This document shows, one piece after another, positions 1 through 12,784 of a stretch of DNA of 64,000 bases (positions are counted from its first letter, which is position 1; every line of letters begins with the position of its first letter). This DNA comes from Membranipora membranacea (lineage: Eukaryota > Bryozoa > Gymnolaemata > Cheilostomatida > Membraniporidae): NCBI GenBank assembly GCA_914767715.1, contig OU612073.1, forward strand, positions 15,874,001-15,938,000, written 5' to 3'. Made by a program: the position numbers and the translations under genes. Below the pieces are notes generated by a model. The model made no database searches. It saw nothing but the letters and a program-made list of their open reading frames with translations, and was not told the DNA's origin.

Positions 1-236
1 ATCTGTCATCCTGCTTATAGGGGCTCTATACCGTTGTTGTCCAAGAGTCAATTACTGAGCTCAAAAGACATGATGTTTGTGATAAACATGTGAAAACTAT
101 GTGGGGAAAGAAAAATCGAATTGCCTGCAATAAATTTAATGTTATGGTCAATCAAAGCTTGAGTCTCTCTTTCTGGGTCATATGTTTTTAAAACTATTAC
201 TCAAAGTCATACAACCTAAATGCATGCTCTTAACAG

Positions 237-453
237 GTTTGATAAGCTGGTGTAGTAAGGAAACTGAGGAGGATCCAGGTACCGACTGGTGGGCCTCACC
301 ACCTAAGGTCTTTGATGAAGGGTATGACCTTGACCTGGAGCGAATCACTCACATTAAGGTGAAGAAGGAGTTGATTGAAGCAACTGGTCAAAGTCTGAGC
401 AGTATACAATGTATCAAGATTGAGGGAGCAGTTTCACCTGATTCTATCATGGG
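237..453 (+). CDS. probable internal exon, possible 5' exon of the LRR-Roc-COR-caspase gene
   Basis: The exon is open for 72 codons between an acceptor (AG at 235-236) and a donor (GT at 454-455). The protein is mixed and polar, with a Trp-Trp-Ala-Ser-Pro-Pro stretch followed by alternating hydrophobic residues (IKVKKELI, IQCIKIEG) that could be the edge of a leucine-rich-repeat fold. It starts in phase 1 and ends with two bases of a Gly codon (GG|N). The first clear LRR exon at 23362 starts with the third base of a codon, so the two splice in frame (GG|C, Gly). This suggests, but does not prove, that it belongs to the downstream Roco gene and that the intervening 21 kb of transposon lies in an intron. 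The true start of that gene would lie left of the window. No family was recognised from this exon alone. Confidence 0.45.
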
Positions 454-2177
454 GTATGTAGCTAAATAAGAAAACGCTTTAACCACATTTGATTATGCGC
501 ATAGTTTGTCTTCCCTTGTCTTGAGAGGGGAAAAGTTTGTCATGGCGTCAAAAGCATACTTACAATTACTTGCCATTACTTACTATTACTTGCGATCACT
601 ATACATTACATTCAAAACATTCACAATCAGTTAACCATAATATGCTTGCATTGAAAAAGCCAGAACCGATGATTATTCGCCCTACCAATCAATTTGTTCA
701 TTGATGGACTTTATACCTTTAATTCGCTATGTTTCCATGAATCGATTTGACACCAGTTTTAAGCTTGATCGATGTATGGGAATAGCATATATAAACATAT
801 AAAGAATAATATATAATCAACTTCCGCATGAACTGATAGACATTTTTGATGCGAAACCAGATACCGTTTTGAATCATACAAATCCAACAATGGTTAGCGC
901 CCTTACAAACAATGACTTCAAAGGATATTGACGTGGGAGGCCAGGGTTCAAGTCCTGGCCCTCAAGTCCCAGCCCAGCAGATGTTTTTCATGTTTTTTCC
1001 ATCATGGAAATCATTAGAATTCATCATTCGAAATGGGAGTGGACCACTCATTCGAGGCACAGACACATAGTGATTATCAATTCATTAGGGTTTTGCCCCG
1101 CATTGTGTGTATTTTAATTCCCAACACACCCACCTGAATTTAGTTTGTATCTGGCACACAACCAGGAGAAAATTCACTTATTCATAACTTTTTATACCAC
1201 ACAATCAAACCAGTACTATGAAGCATGTACTGCCCACACATAACCAGATGTCGTGTCCTGGATTTATGCAATAATCAAGGTAGAGATATCGGGTGAACAA
1301 TATTGAATATATTCAATAATGCCTATATACATTAAATTCAATATGTAAAATATAGAGAGCTGCCGAGCTATACTAAGCCTTAAGGGAAAACATTTTCTGC
1401 CGCATTAATGCTTAGTAACTCAGCAGCTTGCCAACAATGAATGCAAAGTCAATATTATTGTTAAGCTGTGTCTTGAAAAAACAGCAACCAGTTTCACTTG
1501 AGCACTGTTAAATTTAAGCATAATCGTAACGCCATAACCAAAAGAGTATGAAGCTGCTTTCAAATCCAGGGCTGTCCCGCACTGATCTATATTTTTTTCT
1601 TCGCACTGGTCAATAGTTCTATGGATGGATAGTGTTACTCTACATAGATATTCTGCTTAGGTTGGCATCATCTATATTGTGTGAGGATTGAGAGCAAAAT
1701 CCTCACCATAAATTCACTGATCACCTTCGCTCTTTCTGTCTTTGCCTGATCTTTTCATCAGCCAATTTCTTTCACACCAAACATTTATAATATATAGGTT
1801 TTATAGCACATAAGAATCACTGTAACGTTTTACAAACCTGTCAATAATTTAGTGCCAATCATTGATAGCGAACTTTTACCCAAAAAATTGACTAGCGAAA
1901 CTCGTCTCTCTAAAAGCGAAGGATTACAACTATCAAAAGACAATTTCAAATTTGCCATCGCCAATTTCATACATTGCCTCACCACATTAAACTATGCTCA
2001 ACGGTTATTACATTCAAATCTGCCATAAAGAGCCACCTTCTTCATTGTTAACTCTCTGAAATTAATTCCAGTAGCTATTTTTGTTGTTTTTATTTGACAT
2101 ATATCTGCTCAATGTTTTTCATTGAACTATTAATATTGGACTATTTTGAGTTTTCCCAGTAAATTATACTGTTCATC
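454..2177. other. non-coding stretch, probably intron
   Basis: AT-rich DNA without a convincing coding exon. The only structured item seen is a tRNA-like SINE remnant near 885-1000. If exon 237-453 belongs to the Roco gene, this is the 5' part of its transposon-loaded intron. Confidence 0.4.
885..1000 (+). repeat. tRNA-derived SINE remnant
   Basis: An A-box-like TGGTTAGCGCC at about 891-901 is followed some 50 bp later by a good B-box-like GGGTTCAAGTCC at about 949, the internal RNA polymerase III promoter layout. There is no intact cloverleaf and no clear target duplication, so this looks like an old fragment rather than a tRNA gene. Confidence 0.4.
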
Positions 2178-2180
2178 AAT

Positions 2181-2260
2181 AGGTAAATTCGCGGCCTCCG
2201 TAAGAAATATTAATAATAAAAATATTCATGGGAAATCCCATTGACATTGGTAAATCCAGA
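2181..2260 (+). repeat. left terminal inverted repeat of element A
   Basis: The repeat starts with AGGTAAATTCGCGGCC and contains a GGGAAATCCCATT block about 50 bp in. It pairs with the reconstructed right end (about 12955-13021 joined to 23112-23132). The Myb-like ATG lies 265 bp inside it. Confidence 0.75.
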
Positions 2261-2445
2261 TATTTTACTTGGCCGGACAAATAAATTTTTATTGTCAGTT
2301 GATTGGTTTTCCCAATTAAGTCTCCGCCCACTTTATGGTCAGGTGATCATAAATGTGGAGAAGAGTGTAGGGATCAGTTCAGGCAGTCATTCAAGACAAT
2401 TCCAAATAACTTTAATTCTTTGACAACTCAAGCATTCTCCCAACC

Positions 2446-5400
2446 ATGTCGTTTACAGAGATGGGTGAGGCATTTTTCCAGCAAGTTCCTTTTTTCTCTT
2501 AGCTACCTTTTTTTATTTATCCTAATAATGGGCAAAACAATCTAACCTGTCAGTGACTGTGAGTGTCTCACTCCCAATCTCACTAACTCACTTACTTAAC
2601 TTAGTTAGTGAGACTGGTAGTGGGACTGAGTCACTACTATTATTTATTGCAACTCTATATCTATCTTATCTTAGCCATACAGATCAGTAAAATTAGAGTG
2701 GTAGGAGATTGCTCCTATCATCCACAACAAATGTTTGAGCATGGGCACCTTGGGGCTGAAAAGCATAACACAATGTCAGTTAACACTTTAAAAGGTTTAC
2801 TTTGCCAAAGTTTGGGGTTTTGTTGGTGATAATAGTGGACTTTGGCAAAGTGCTATGCTTTTGAGTCCCCATTTGCTTGAGAGTTTGTTTGCTGGCACTC
2901 TTTTGCTCAGGCAGACTACCTCACTACAGTGGTTAGTTTGCGGGTGATTGTGTAATTCGTCCCATCCTTGGCTGAAGAGGCTGTAAACTCAAAACTGCTA
3001 GCAATTTATTTAGCAATTTGATATTTTGTGTATAATGAGGCATAGGGAAGATTTTGATACAAAAACCTCACCATTTTTGCCTGCCATACGTATCGTTACC
3101 CAGTGCAGCCCATGACAAGATTCTTTGTTTGTAGATGATGTCATACCAGATCTAAGTATCCTAACAGAGGAAACGCCGAATCCTATTCAGCATGGGCTGA
3201 AGGAAGAAGGTACGTTTGAAAAAGGGATTTGAATTATGTATACTACGATCTTAAATGGTACATGCAGAAATTGCTCAGCTTTGTTGGTGTCAGTCATGGA
3301 CGCTTCACTCATTTCACAGGCAATAACCGGTCACTGATAATTATTGTGATTAAGTTTATGTGTTTACACCGCCCGTAAAGCATACGATTGTATAATGGGT
3401 TAAAGATGTGTACTGGTGTATAATCTTGCTTTTCCTTGTCCCTCATCAGTCATGATGAATGCACCCTCATCACAGGCTGACACTGAAAGGTTTGATACCG
3501 CTTATTGTTCCTTTCCTTAGTTCAGTGGTTAAAGTCCAGACTACTTCATCTTAGGGTTGAGTTGGCCCAACAGTTTGGTGTGTCTTCTAAGTCTGCCCTT
3601 CTGTGTTAATGATTGCAAACTGGACTTTGACTACTGAACAGAGCTCGCCTGCTATTGTTTTGAATTGTATTGTTCTGCTTTGTTCATGTTGAAAAGTTGC
3701 CGGTCCGAGCCGCGTATATGTAAAAGTTTCTGCATTATTCTATGGTCGTATAGACACTGCAGGTGCTGTGGCCACCAGTCATTGGATTGGTCTTACTTCA
3801 GCTGTAAGTACGGCTGTTGAGTTTTCATCAAGCCTTTTATTTCCGCCTGATCATACCACCTAAGGCAGCACCGACAAAAAACAAACAACAGTTTTGTTGG
3901 CCTCCCATGATGCACCAATGCCACCAAGTCATGAAAAGGCTGGGGCTAAAAGTAAAATAGTTTTGCTTTCATCACTCAGCTTCATTTTCAAGTTTTAATA
4001 GCTACCTTTTTTATATTTGTAGTGAGGTTGTTGTCACCAAAAAACGGAGGGGTCGACCGAAGGGTTCTAAGAATAAGGTAAAGGCGGCATCACGGAAGAT
4101 TGTTGCTAAGGCTAAGAAGCACTCGGTAAGATGCATTAGTAAGACTCATTTTTTAATGGTATAACTGGCCCTACTCGTGGACAATAGCATTGTACTGGTG
4201 TCCAAGTGAGTCAGGGACAAAGTCATAGAGAAAGCGTAGCCCAAAAACCACAACCAGTTACCCCAAACACACACCCAAACCCCTAATCAAAACACAGATT
4301 TTGATCTACGGGACTTAGTCCGGATACCGTGCAAGTATAGGCCGCAAAAGTCACTACAATTATTGATGTATTGAAGCCATGTTGTTTCCATCAAGGTGTA
4401 TTGATAATTGTAGCTTATGAAGACACCCTCGCCAAAAACAAAACCAAAACGATATCAAGTTTCCACACCCACTTCGTCTGGTGAGGTAAGTGGTAGGAAA
4501 TACAATATTGACTTATGTAAACGCTGCGTTACCATGCAGTCGGCATTTTTTGGGTTTTTTAAAGGGATATGCACACATCACCTAGATGTGTGTTAATACA
4601 TTACACAAAGCTGACACAGTGTAAACACAGCTTTTTCCACCCACTCATACCTGATATATCACAGTATTTTCGGCCTAGAATTATTTGATAGCTCCTACTT
4701 ATATGTATTTGGTTACCTGCTGATGTATTTAAGTTTTGAGACAACAAGTAGCAGTCATGTTTATTTCCAGTAAAATTCTAATTGTATAAGGATTATTGAC
4801 TCGCTTCATCACTATTACATCCCAATACATAGTGCCATGCTCTGTCTGATTTTTGCATTGCTATCCTGCTTTTCGCTGTTGTAAGAATTTGACTTTTGCC
4901 TCTCTATTCAATGAATACGACTTTGATAGAATATATTTCCTCTTCTCAGGTAACACCAAAAGCTGCTGGAGGGTTATTTGCTAGGAATCTGCTAGTGTCT
5001 CCTCCCAGTCCAGTAGAAGTACCAGTCCCAGTATCAGATGTTGAGTCTGAGTCGAATTTTGATGATGTACAGAGGGAGCTGTATGAGGGCGAGGGAACAG
5101 GTAATGGTCACTGATATACTTGTATGTTTCCACATGCTTGTCCATAACAGATGATATTTAAACCCTAATAGTAGTAATGATATGTTAACCCTAATAATAG
5201 TAATAAAGGCCTTAATGATGACGCAAGACCGTATTTTTCCGACAGTACTGTAACCCATAAGAAATATGTCATGTCTCTACTTTGATAGTATTGTCCGTGC
5301 TGTTTGCCAGCTTTGAGATTTTTTATTTGTAGAACCTATTCCATATACGAGGGAACTGAAAGAGGTTCTCATTAAAGTCTGCCTGCCTGCTATAAAGGGG

Positions 5401-6965
5401 TACAACCTGGCGAAATCAAAAGCCGAAAAGGAGAGGGTAAGGGGAATCCAATAATTACTGATTGATTTTGGAAGCTGATGCAACTTGCAAAGGCTTAATG
5501 TTCGAAAATGGAGCAGCCACATACCATCCAGACTAGCGGACTAAGTTTTTTTGGAAAGAAAATTCCTTGCTACCTATCATACTACGTTTACTCTTGATGA
5601 TAAGGAAGGATAGCTAGAAATGAAATCTATCATCATGTGATGAGCTTGTTACCCGTCCTTGGGATCGTTGAAACACTTTCCTATGAGTCTGCTCCATAAA
5701 CTATCATTGAATGTTAAATTCCATAAACATTGTTTTGATATTTGTGTAAAATTCACCTTTCCGGATGTTTTTTGTTTGGATTTGTCTTCTTATTAACCGG
5801 CAGCAGAAAACTGTTTCTTTTTCATAATTTCTGTTGCACACCTACAGCTTTATCATCATGTCAACACTGTTTTTTTTTGTAGATTTGGGAAGACATCGAA
5901 GGTAATCTTATAGAGAAGGGCTTCCCTGGTATGATTAAAGGACGAGGCAAGGATCCGCGGAGGCAGTATCTGAGTCTACTAAAAACCCATAAAGAGATAG
6001 AGGACTGGAACTGCCAGAGTGGTATGTTGCCGTTGCTTAATCATCCACTGCTGGATATAAACTAGGCCTTCTTTGGCCCCCTTTTAACCAACATGATTTC
6101 CCTGTCTTATATACCTAACAATGAAGATAAGATGCCTGAGTGCAAAAGCAACTGATCATCGCTTGATTTCGGCATGTGTTGTCGGTGAAAGCAATAATAG
6201 AACTTGATCACAGCCCTTAGGAATTGCTTGTATCCTGTACTTGGTATTTTGAAAACTGGCTGATGTGTCATATGCTTGTAACCTGCATTGTTCATGACTC
6301 AAATTCCTTGGATGATACAAAATTGCATTCTGTGATTATTAGGAAGAAATAGGAGAAGTTTCAAGTACTCCGAGGCATTTTACGATGCCATCAACGTTGC
6401 CAAAGAAGACGCCCCTCAGGTGGATGTGACCGTGGATGTGGGAACAGAGTAAGTAGAAATATCTTTAAATTCATTATCTCGATTGCAAGATGTTTCAGTG
6501 AGACATATGATTTGTATGCAAATCAGCCTGGTATATACACTCAGTAAGCGCCTTTTGAGATTCATTCACCGCTCATACCATAGCTAGAATTTCTGTTAAG
6601 CAGCAGGAGAGATTTCAACTTCTTATAGACATAATAAATACGCGTTGCATTATTTGTAGGGAACGGCCTCATTGTTGCAGGCATCGTTGTTTAACAATCA
6701 TTGAAGTCATTGAAGTATTTTATGTGATCGCCAAAAGCCATACTAACATCTGCTTTCATTCCATTTCAGACCTGCTGCTTCATCTACAATGCAGCCTAGG
6801 AAGCATCCGAGGGGAAAGAAGACAAACGACACAGAACAGCAGAAGCTCCAGTTATTAAAAATGGAAGTTGAATCGAAGGTAGCATATATGGAGAAAATGC
6901 TAGAAAACGATAACAAAAAAATAGAACTCTTAGAAAAACTCGTGAATCACATTACTAGCCAATAG
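2446..6965 (+). CDS. Harbinger-associated Myb/SANT-like DNA-binding protein with AT-hook (element A)
   Basis: Ten exons join in phase: 2446-2464, 3135-3209, 3450-3489, 4023-4125, 4414-4485, 4950-5100, 5333-5436, 5883-6021, 6343-6448, 6770-6965. Together they give 1005 nt, 334 aa, with no internal stop. An AT-hook (KKRRGRPKGSKNK) lies near residues 50-62. A trihelix/Myb-SANT-like region follows at about 158-230, with IWEDIEG, GFPGMIKGRG and KEIEDWN as landmarks. A Lys/Glu-rich C-terminal coiled coil spans about 290-334. In PIF/Harbinger elements this second protein binds DNA and is thought to bring the transposase to the nucleus and to the ends (family knowledge). The exon plan is the same as in the gene at 17689-22579, with most exon lengths identical, which supports the model. 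It converges with the transposase gene of the same element. Confidence 0.85.
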
Positions 6966-7079
6966 AACTGATAGGACTTAACAACTAACTACAACACACT
7001 ACACAACTACTACAACACAACTTTGATCGTCATGATACTGTCTGTTTATACGTATTTATATTTTAGTGTGCTATACTTT

Positions 7080-7690
7080 TCTTCCGCGTCTTGTCATTTC
7101 AATTCTTTCCTACAGACACTTTACACTTATTATGTAGTAGCCAGAACTTCCGAGCTTAGCTGTTTTTGTCATTGTCTATAGATTCATACCGATATTTTCA
7201 TGTTCTATACTTAACAACAGTGCCCAGTCATTTATTCCATGCCGACATTTTAGTGTAGTAGACTCAACTTCAATTCCCAGCTGTTTTGGTAATGGCTTTT
7301 TATTCATACTGATATTTAATATGTGCTATACTTCCCTTCTGTGCCTGGTCATTTCTTTCATACAGAAACTTTTATGGCATAGACCCAACTTCAGTGCTCT
7401 GCTGTTTTTGACATTGCCTTTTTATTCTATTCTTTACTAAACAGTGCCTGGCCATTGATGCCGCGGAGACAAGTTAGTGTAGTAGACCCAGCTTCAGTTC
7501 TTAGCCGTTTTAGACTGTCTTTTTATTCATACTGCTATTTTCATGTCCTATATACTTCACAACAGTCCCTGGTCATTAATTCCGTGCAGACAGTTTGGTG
7601 CAGTAGACACATCTTCAGTTCTCAGCTGTTTTGATACAGTCTTTTTATTTGTACTGCTAGTATTTTCATGCACTAGGCTACACTTCAGTA
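7080..7690 (+). repeat. degenerate tandem repeat, period about 125 bp
   Basis: About five diverged copies of a unit that runs through 'cttcagttctcagctgtttt', then 'ctttttattcatactg', 'attttcatg' and 'tgcctggtcatt'. It sits between the convergent genes of element A, downstream of the Myb-like stop codon. Confidence 0.6.
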
Positions 7691-7789
7691 TTCATTATAT
7701 TCCTGAGGATACTTATCCTGCGTTTGGCATTTCATTTTGACCGATGATCGGTTACAGTGCCTTTTATCTTGCTTTACACGATGGGCAGA

Positions 7790-8770
7790 GCAAAAAGTTC
7801 TTTGTTTATAATTGCCAAACCAATTTAGTAAAGGACAGAAATTATGACTGCACCCAATGGTAAAACTGCTAGTTTTGGTGCTAAAAAAGGAGTTGTCCTT
7901 TACATGTGAAGCAAGCGTTCAACAGAATTGACAGCTGATTCTGTTGAAAGCTTGTGCTGTAAACAAAAGACAACTAATGTTTTAGCACTAAAACAGAAGA
8001 ATTCCTTGCTTTACCGATGGTTAAACAAACAGTTCCTTGTTTTACCTATTGGTAATCCACGGAGTTCTTTGCATTAGCCGTTGGCAAAAGCAAAGAATTG
8101 AATGCTGGACCAATGAGTAAAGGATGGAAGTTATGACTGCAACGAAAGTAGTTTAAGTGCTCAAACCAAGGGTTGTCTTCCGGCGCACGCTATCCATGGA
8201 ATGACCCCTTGGTGTCATTCTGTGAATAGCGTGCGCCACAGCGGAAGACAACCCTTGGTTTTAGCACTAAAACTACAACGAAAGATAAAACTGCTAGTTT
8301 TATTGCTTAAAGAGGAGCTGTCCTCTGTTCGTGGAGCAACCGTTCAACAGAGTCAACAGTTGTGCTGTAAACAAAAGACAACTTCTGTTCTAGCACTAAA
8401 ACTAAAGAATTTCTCGTTTTACCGATGGGAAGAACAATGAGGTTTTGTTTTACCTATCGGTAAACCACAGAGATCCTTGCATTACCGATTAGTAACATAC
8501 AGAATTCGGTGCTTTACCAACAGGTAAAACACAGAATTCCTGGCCCCACTTATTGACATAATACAGTATTCCTTGTTTTGCCAATCAGTAAATTGGTAAA
8601 ACAAGGAATTCTGTATTATCTCAACTGCTTTACCCCTTGGTAAAAGACAGAATTTCTTGCTTAGACAAACTAATGGTTGAAACGGCAAGCGATGTATTTT
8701 ATCAATATGGCAAAAACAAGAAATTCTGTGATTTACTAAACGGTAGAACAAGGGGTTGTGTGTTGGATTT
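7790..8770. repeat. dispersed short repeats and hairpins inside element A
   Basis: A short motif with a GAATTCCTTG core next to TACCNATNGGTAAA recurs many times in both orientations. Two clear hairpins occur: arms about 8165-8192/8226-8262 (containing GCGCACGCTAT) and about 8564-8587/8592-8615 (ATTCCTTGTTTTGCC against its complement). No coding potential was recognised. It may be satellite-like or subterminal material of the transposon. Confidence 0.5.
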
Positions 8771-9483
8771 GACATTCAAGTGTAAGTATATTTCAGGTGC
8801 AGTGTCTAGACAATGACACACAGCCTGCAAATCAGTCAAAATTAACTTCGCCCATCAAAAAGAGTGAGATTCTGTTATATCATACCATGAAACCGGTATC
8901 AGTACATGTATCCTAGCTAGATCTTTGGTTTGACCAGAGTTTCTACTTCCAAATTAAGTGCGAGGGGTTCGTACTGGCCCCTTCTCTCTCACTAAACAGG
9001 GCAATGATATCGGGACATACTCGCTTATGCAACCTAAATCACAAACTGATTGCAACTGGTAACAAGTTAGCTTCACAATACTTATCTGGTGATCCTCCGT
9101 ACTGGCTGTGGGCATGTGTATGCGAGTTCTTTCTTGTCAATATCGCCGTATTATAGGTCTACAGAATGGAAACTGCCTATCGCCGTCTCTGCGAGCTTTA
9201 CCGAACCTGCATTTATACAGCGAAAGTGCGGACAATGAGCCTGTCTTCAAATTATGTAAAAAGTAGATCATGGCAAACAATCAGTCTTTAGATAGCTCGG
9301 AGCACACCTGTGGCATAAAGGCCCAGTACAGTTATGGCAGTTATATAGAAGTTATCTTTTATAAGGCAAGGGAGAGACCAGGAGTTATGGCACTGAATTT
9401 ACGAATGAAATAAGTCAAAACAACAGTCTCCGGACAAATCGGAGCACACCAGGGACACAAAGGCAAAACAGGAAATTTAATCA
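8771..9483. other. element A spacer, nothing recognised
   Basis: Non-coding DNA between the repeat block and the 3' end of the transposase gene. I see no gene or notable repeat. Confidence 0.4.
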
Positions 9484-12400
9484 TTAAAAAGTGTCATCAA
9501 CCCCCTGCTTAAAGTATGTCTTGCAGATGGCCTCTCGTTTCGATATCGCAGAGTCAAACCTCAACTCAGTCATCACTCGGCCACACTGCTCCCTATCTGT
9601 TACACAATCATGTCGTAGGATATAGTTGTGTAGGATAAGGCAGCACCTTATCACTGCTCTCGCCCTCTCCCTTGAGCGTACATCAACTTGTTTGAGTCTT
9701 CGCCAAACGTTCTTTAGGCGGCCGTTTGCGTGTTCTACTAGAACTCTAGTGGCACTGTGGGCCTTGCTGAATTTCTTCACCCGCCGAGGATTATTACGTG
9801 TATCCCTGTATGGCTTCATCATTCCACTCTCTAGCTTGTACGCACTGTCGCCTGAATATAAATTTATGTTTAATCATGCATTTTCACTTTACCCACAACG
9901 TGGAAGTGGGCATAACATATGTAGATATAGTCAGATGAACATTGGATGCAGAATATTGGGTATTTTATTCTAGTTCAGCCAGCTGGTATTAAAGTTACAT
10001 GTACTTTTCCATTCAGCAATGCTGCACAGTTAACAAGTCTACTCTGGGCAAGATGGGGTCAGATTAAACTTGTAAACATCATATAAAAAATCAATAACAT
10101 GTTTGCAGATGATTACAAGCCTAGCCATACCACCAGCCCTGTTTAGATTGGTTTAGCCAAGTAGTAGGGTAATATTAAGCTCATAAATTATCAAATTTTG
10201 CTGTCAAATTTAAGTATTTATCATAGATTTTTCTTATTGAAACATCTTGTTGTGGAGGACATGAAGGTTGAAATCCAAGCTAAGTACCTCATTCTGGGTG
10301 AGCGGAAGCAACTACTGACATACAATGGAAAAAGAAGACACAAGAATCACAAATTACTACTAACTTACCAAGTAAATGATACTGGGCAGGCAGTGTACTG
10401 AGTTTCTCCACGAGGTCTGTGCGTCTCAGGACTCTGGCATCATGATAGGATCCTGGAGAGCCTACACTATAATAAATGACTTCCTCTGCGCTGTTTACTA
10501 CCAGCATACAGTTGAAACTGTAATTCTTTTTCCGACTAAAGTATGTCTGTAACAATTTTAATAGGATATTAACTAAATTAGCAATTGCTACCACTGCAGT
10601 GGTGCTAGTCGGCTTCATAGTATAGATGAGTAATCAATGTCTGTTATGAGTTTGGGCATTTCACTGCAGGGATAAACGCAGCAACCAAAGCCTTATAGAG
10701 GGCTTTGGCAGCAACAGAGGCAAATAGACATAGCCAATGGTCAGCAACATGCACACATCACCCATGATGCCATGAACATGCCAAGCATGATAGGTGGGTC
10801 TATTATCCTTGAACATACAGGGCTTAACATTATTATGGAGCTGCTATAGAATGCTTTACAAAGTGCATTGACTAAGGCCAGAGAGTAAACTCGTGACTGA
10901 CATGATAGTATATGGTAACAGCTTTAGAAACAGCACTCACCTCTGAGTGTTGAGAAGGCTGAGCAATCTTCACCTCAGTTCCATCAACTAGGCCAATGAC
11001 ACCTGGGAAACCTGTTGGGAAAGGCAATAACAATACAACGTGAATCATCACATTAAATGATTACACCACAATATTTCAGGTCTACTACAGACTTCAACTA
11101 CATCTATTGCCTAAGGCCCTGAGCACACTAGTCCGTTTTACGGATCCGTTTTTGCTTATATGATTCTGTTCACTGAAGTGATCCTTCAGGATATAGATAC
11201 AGGCCAAAAACGGATCCGTTAAACGGACTAGTGTGCTCAGGGCCTAAGACCATTACCACAAGCACTGGTTTTCTTAGCTGTTAGGGATGCATTGCTCGAC
11301 AACAAAGGATATAGATCCAGGCCAAATCTAGCTTGAGTGTCTGTGGACAAAAGCACCTACCATATCGGGTGAAGAATGTGGCTTCCTCTACCTCCATTTC
11401 TTCACGAGTCGGCCAGCTGATGTATTTTGGTTCAAGCTCCAGGAGAGCGTGAGTGATCCTGGTTATGCTCTCGTGAACGGTGGACTCAGTGACATTGAAG
11501 CTAGATGAGGAAACATGAATTCATAAATTACTGACATTAAGTCTTCTCTATGTGTATAATGATGTTATGCGGACATCAAACCAAAGCTCTCATAATAACA
11601 GACAGAAGGATTCGGACTTGGTCACTGCAGGGTAAATTGATATTCGCTAACAAAATAGATACATGTAGCCTACATGATTCATACTGTTTCTCAAATGAGA
11701 AGGCCTACACCGTATAGGTAATACCTAACAGTAATCTAAACTTATTTACAGGTCATATGCATAAACGCAACACCTCTGTCAATTTGAGGAAATGCAGACA
11801 GGACTTCGAGAAATTTTCCATTATACCCTGGCTTATACAGCTAACTTAGCTGTCAAAAACTACCAATAGGTTGGGAAAGCTGAGATAGCGCAGTCGACAA
11901 AGCATGCTATTAGTGTAGGGCCTCAACAAATCAAAACACATCTCAGCACCCTAATTGCATACGTCTCAAGATAATTCAAATTACACTTATACAATAAAGC
12001 AAGCTCTAGTAGGCCTACTCACTGTGTTGCGATTGACGCTATAGCATCAGTTGTAGAGTAATAGTGCAGAGCAATCACGAGTCTGTGACCACTCGCCAAG
12101 GTATTTGGTGGCATAAATGGCTCTCTATAGTCCCGTAGCCATTCTTTTCCACTGGTAGTCTCCTTCAATTGACTTAGGAGAAGTTCAAAGGAGTCTGAAA
12201 AGTAAAAAAGTGGTCAGATTGTTACCATAAAATCTACCTACCTTGAGAATGAAGGAATAGATTGGAACGATTTGACATAATGGTTGGTTAAATGTATGGT
12301 GTTGTTTTCAGTCAATCACTTCAGTAACATCTCGACTAACACATGTGCACCAAGGGAGAAGAGGCAGAGTACTGCTATAACCCCTAAACAGGTAACAACA

Positions 12401-12784
12401 TGGACTGACAGAATGTGGGAGGGAGGGAGGGAGGGAGGGAGGGAGGGAGGGAGGGAGGGAGGGAGGGAGGGAGGGAGGGAGGGAGGGAGGGAGGGAGGGA
12501 GGGAGAGAGTATGTGCAACGTGAATACTGTTGATTGATTTGCTTACTATTTAGTATTTATAACTTACCTCGTGATAATCTGAACGAGCTTTGAAATCTGC
12601 TGTTACTCCACTGAGATAGAGAAACATAGAGCTGATCACGTACTGGCCTATGATCCTTTGGCTTCACAGTCACTAATAGCTCAGGGTTGATATCAGGTAC
12701 AGGGGGAGGGTTGCTTGTTATGAAGAAGGATTGCAGTGCAGACAATGAAGATGATGCCTTAGATGATGCAGATTCCCCATTCAT
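9484..12784 (-). CDS. PIF/Harbinger DDE transposase (element A)
   Basis: Six exons join in phase on the minus strand: 12784-12568, 12194-12023, 11500-11361, 11011-10941, 10546-10369, 9851-9484. They give 1146 nt, 381 aa, with no stop. The likely catalytic triad of the DDE_Tnp_4/HARBI1 family is in place: Asp186 in LVDGTE, Asp236 in GSYHDARV and Glu299 in VLVEHANGRLK. The conserved GDSAY and MMKPY motifs lie between the last two. A helix-turn-helix-like segment (FNVTESTVHESITRIT) precedes the catalytic part. The enzyme would cut and paste the element at its terminal repeats, acting in the nucleus. The first five exons have the same lengths as those of the copy at 13271-16630. Intron 1 holds a (GGGA)n tract and intron 3 a MITE. 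Its ATG is 487 bp from the divergent transposase ATG of element B. Confidence 0.88.
11112..11250. mobile_element. short MITE in a transposase intron
   Basis: Near-perfect inverted repeats of about 35 bp (GCCCTGAGCACACTAGTCCG on one side, its complement on the other) flank a core of about 60 bp. CTAAG occurs directly on both sides and is a candidate target duplication. The element has no coding capacity and lies in intron 3 of the element A transposase gene, so it inserted after that gene was in place. Confidence 0.65.
12417..12504 (+). repeat. (GGGA)n microsatellite
   Basis: About 85 bp of uninterrupted GGGA units in intron 1 of the element A transposase. On the + strand this is a run of G-triplets and could form quadruplexes. 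Confidence 0.95.

Noticed and set aside
885-1000. Functional tRNA gene
   Set aside because: A and B boxes are present but there is no cloverleaf-compatible acceptor stem or anticodon arm; better read as a SINE remnant.
2178-2184. Canonical TWA target duplication for element A
   Set aside because: With GG as first base the left flank is ATA and the right TAA, which do not match. AAT on both sides with an A/T outer base fits better.
9626-9973. 115-codon + strand frame
   Set aside because: Antisense shadow of the last transposase exon.
12284-12523. Open frame with a Gly-Arg-Glu-Gly repeat
   Set aside because: It is the translation of the (GGGA)n microsatellite in a transposase intron.
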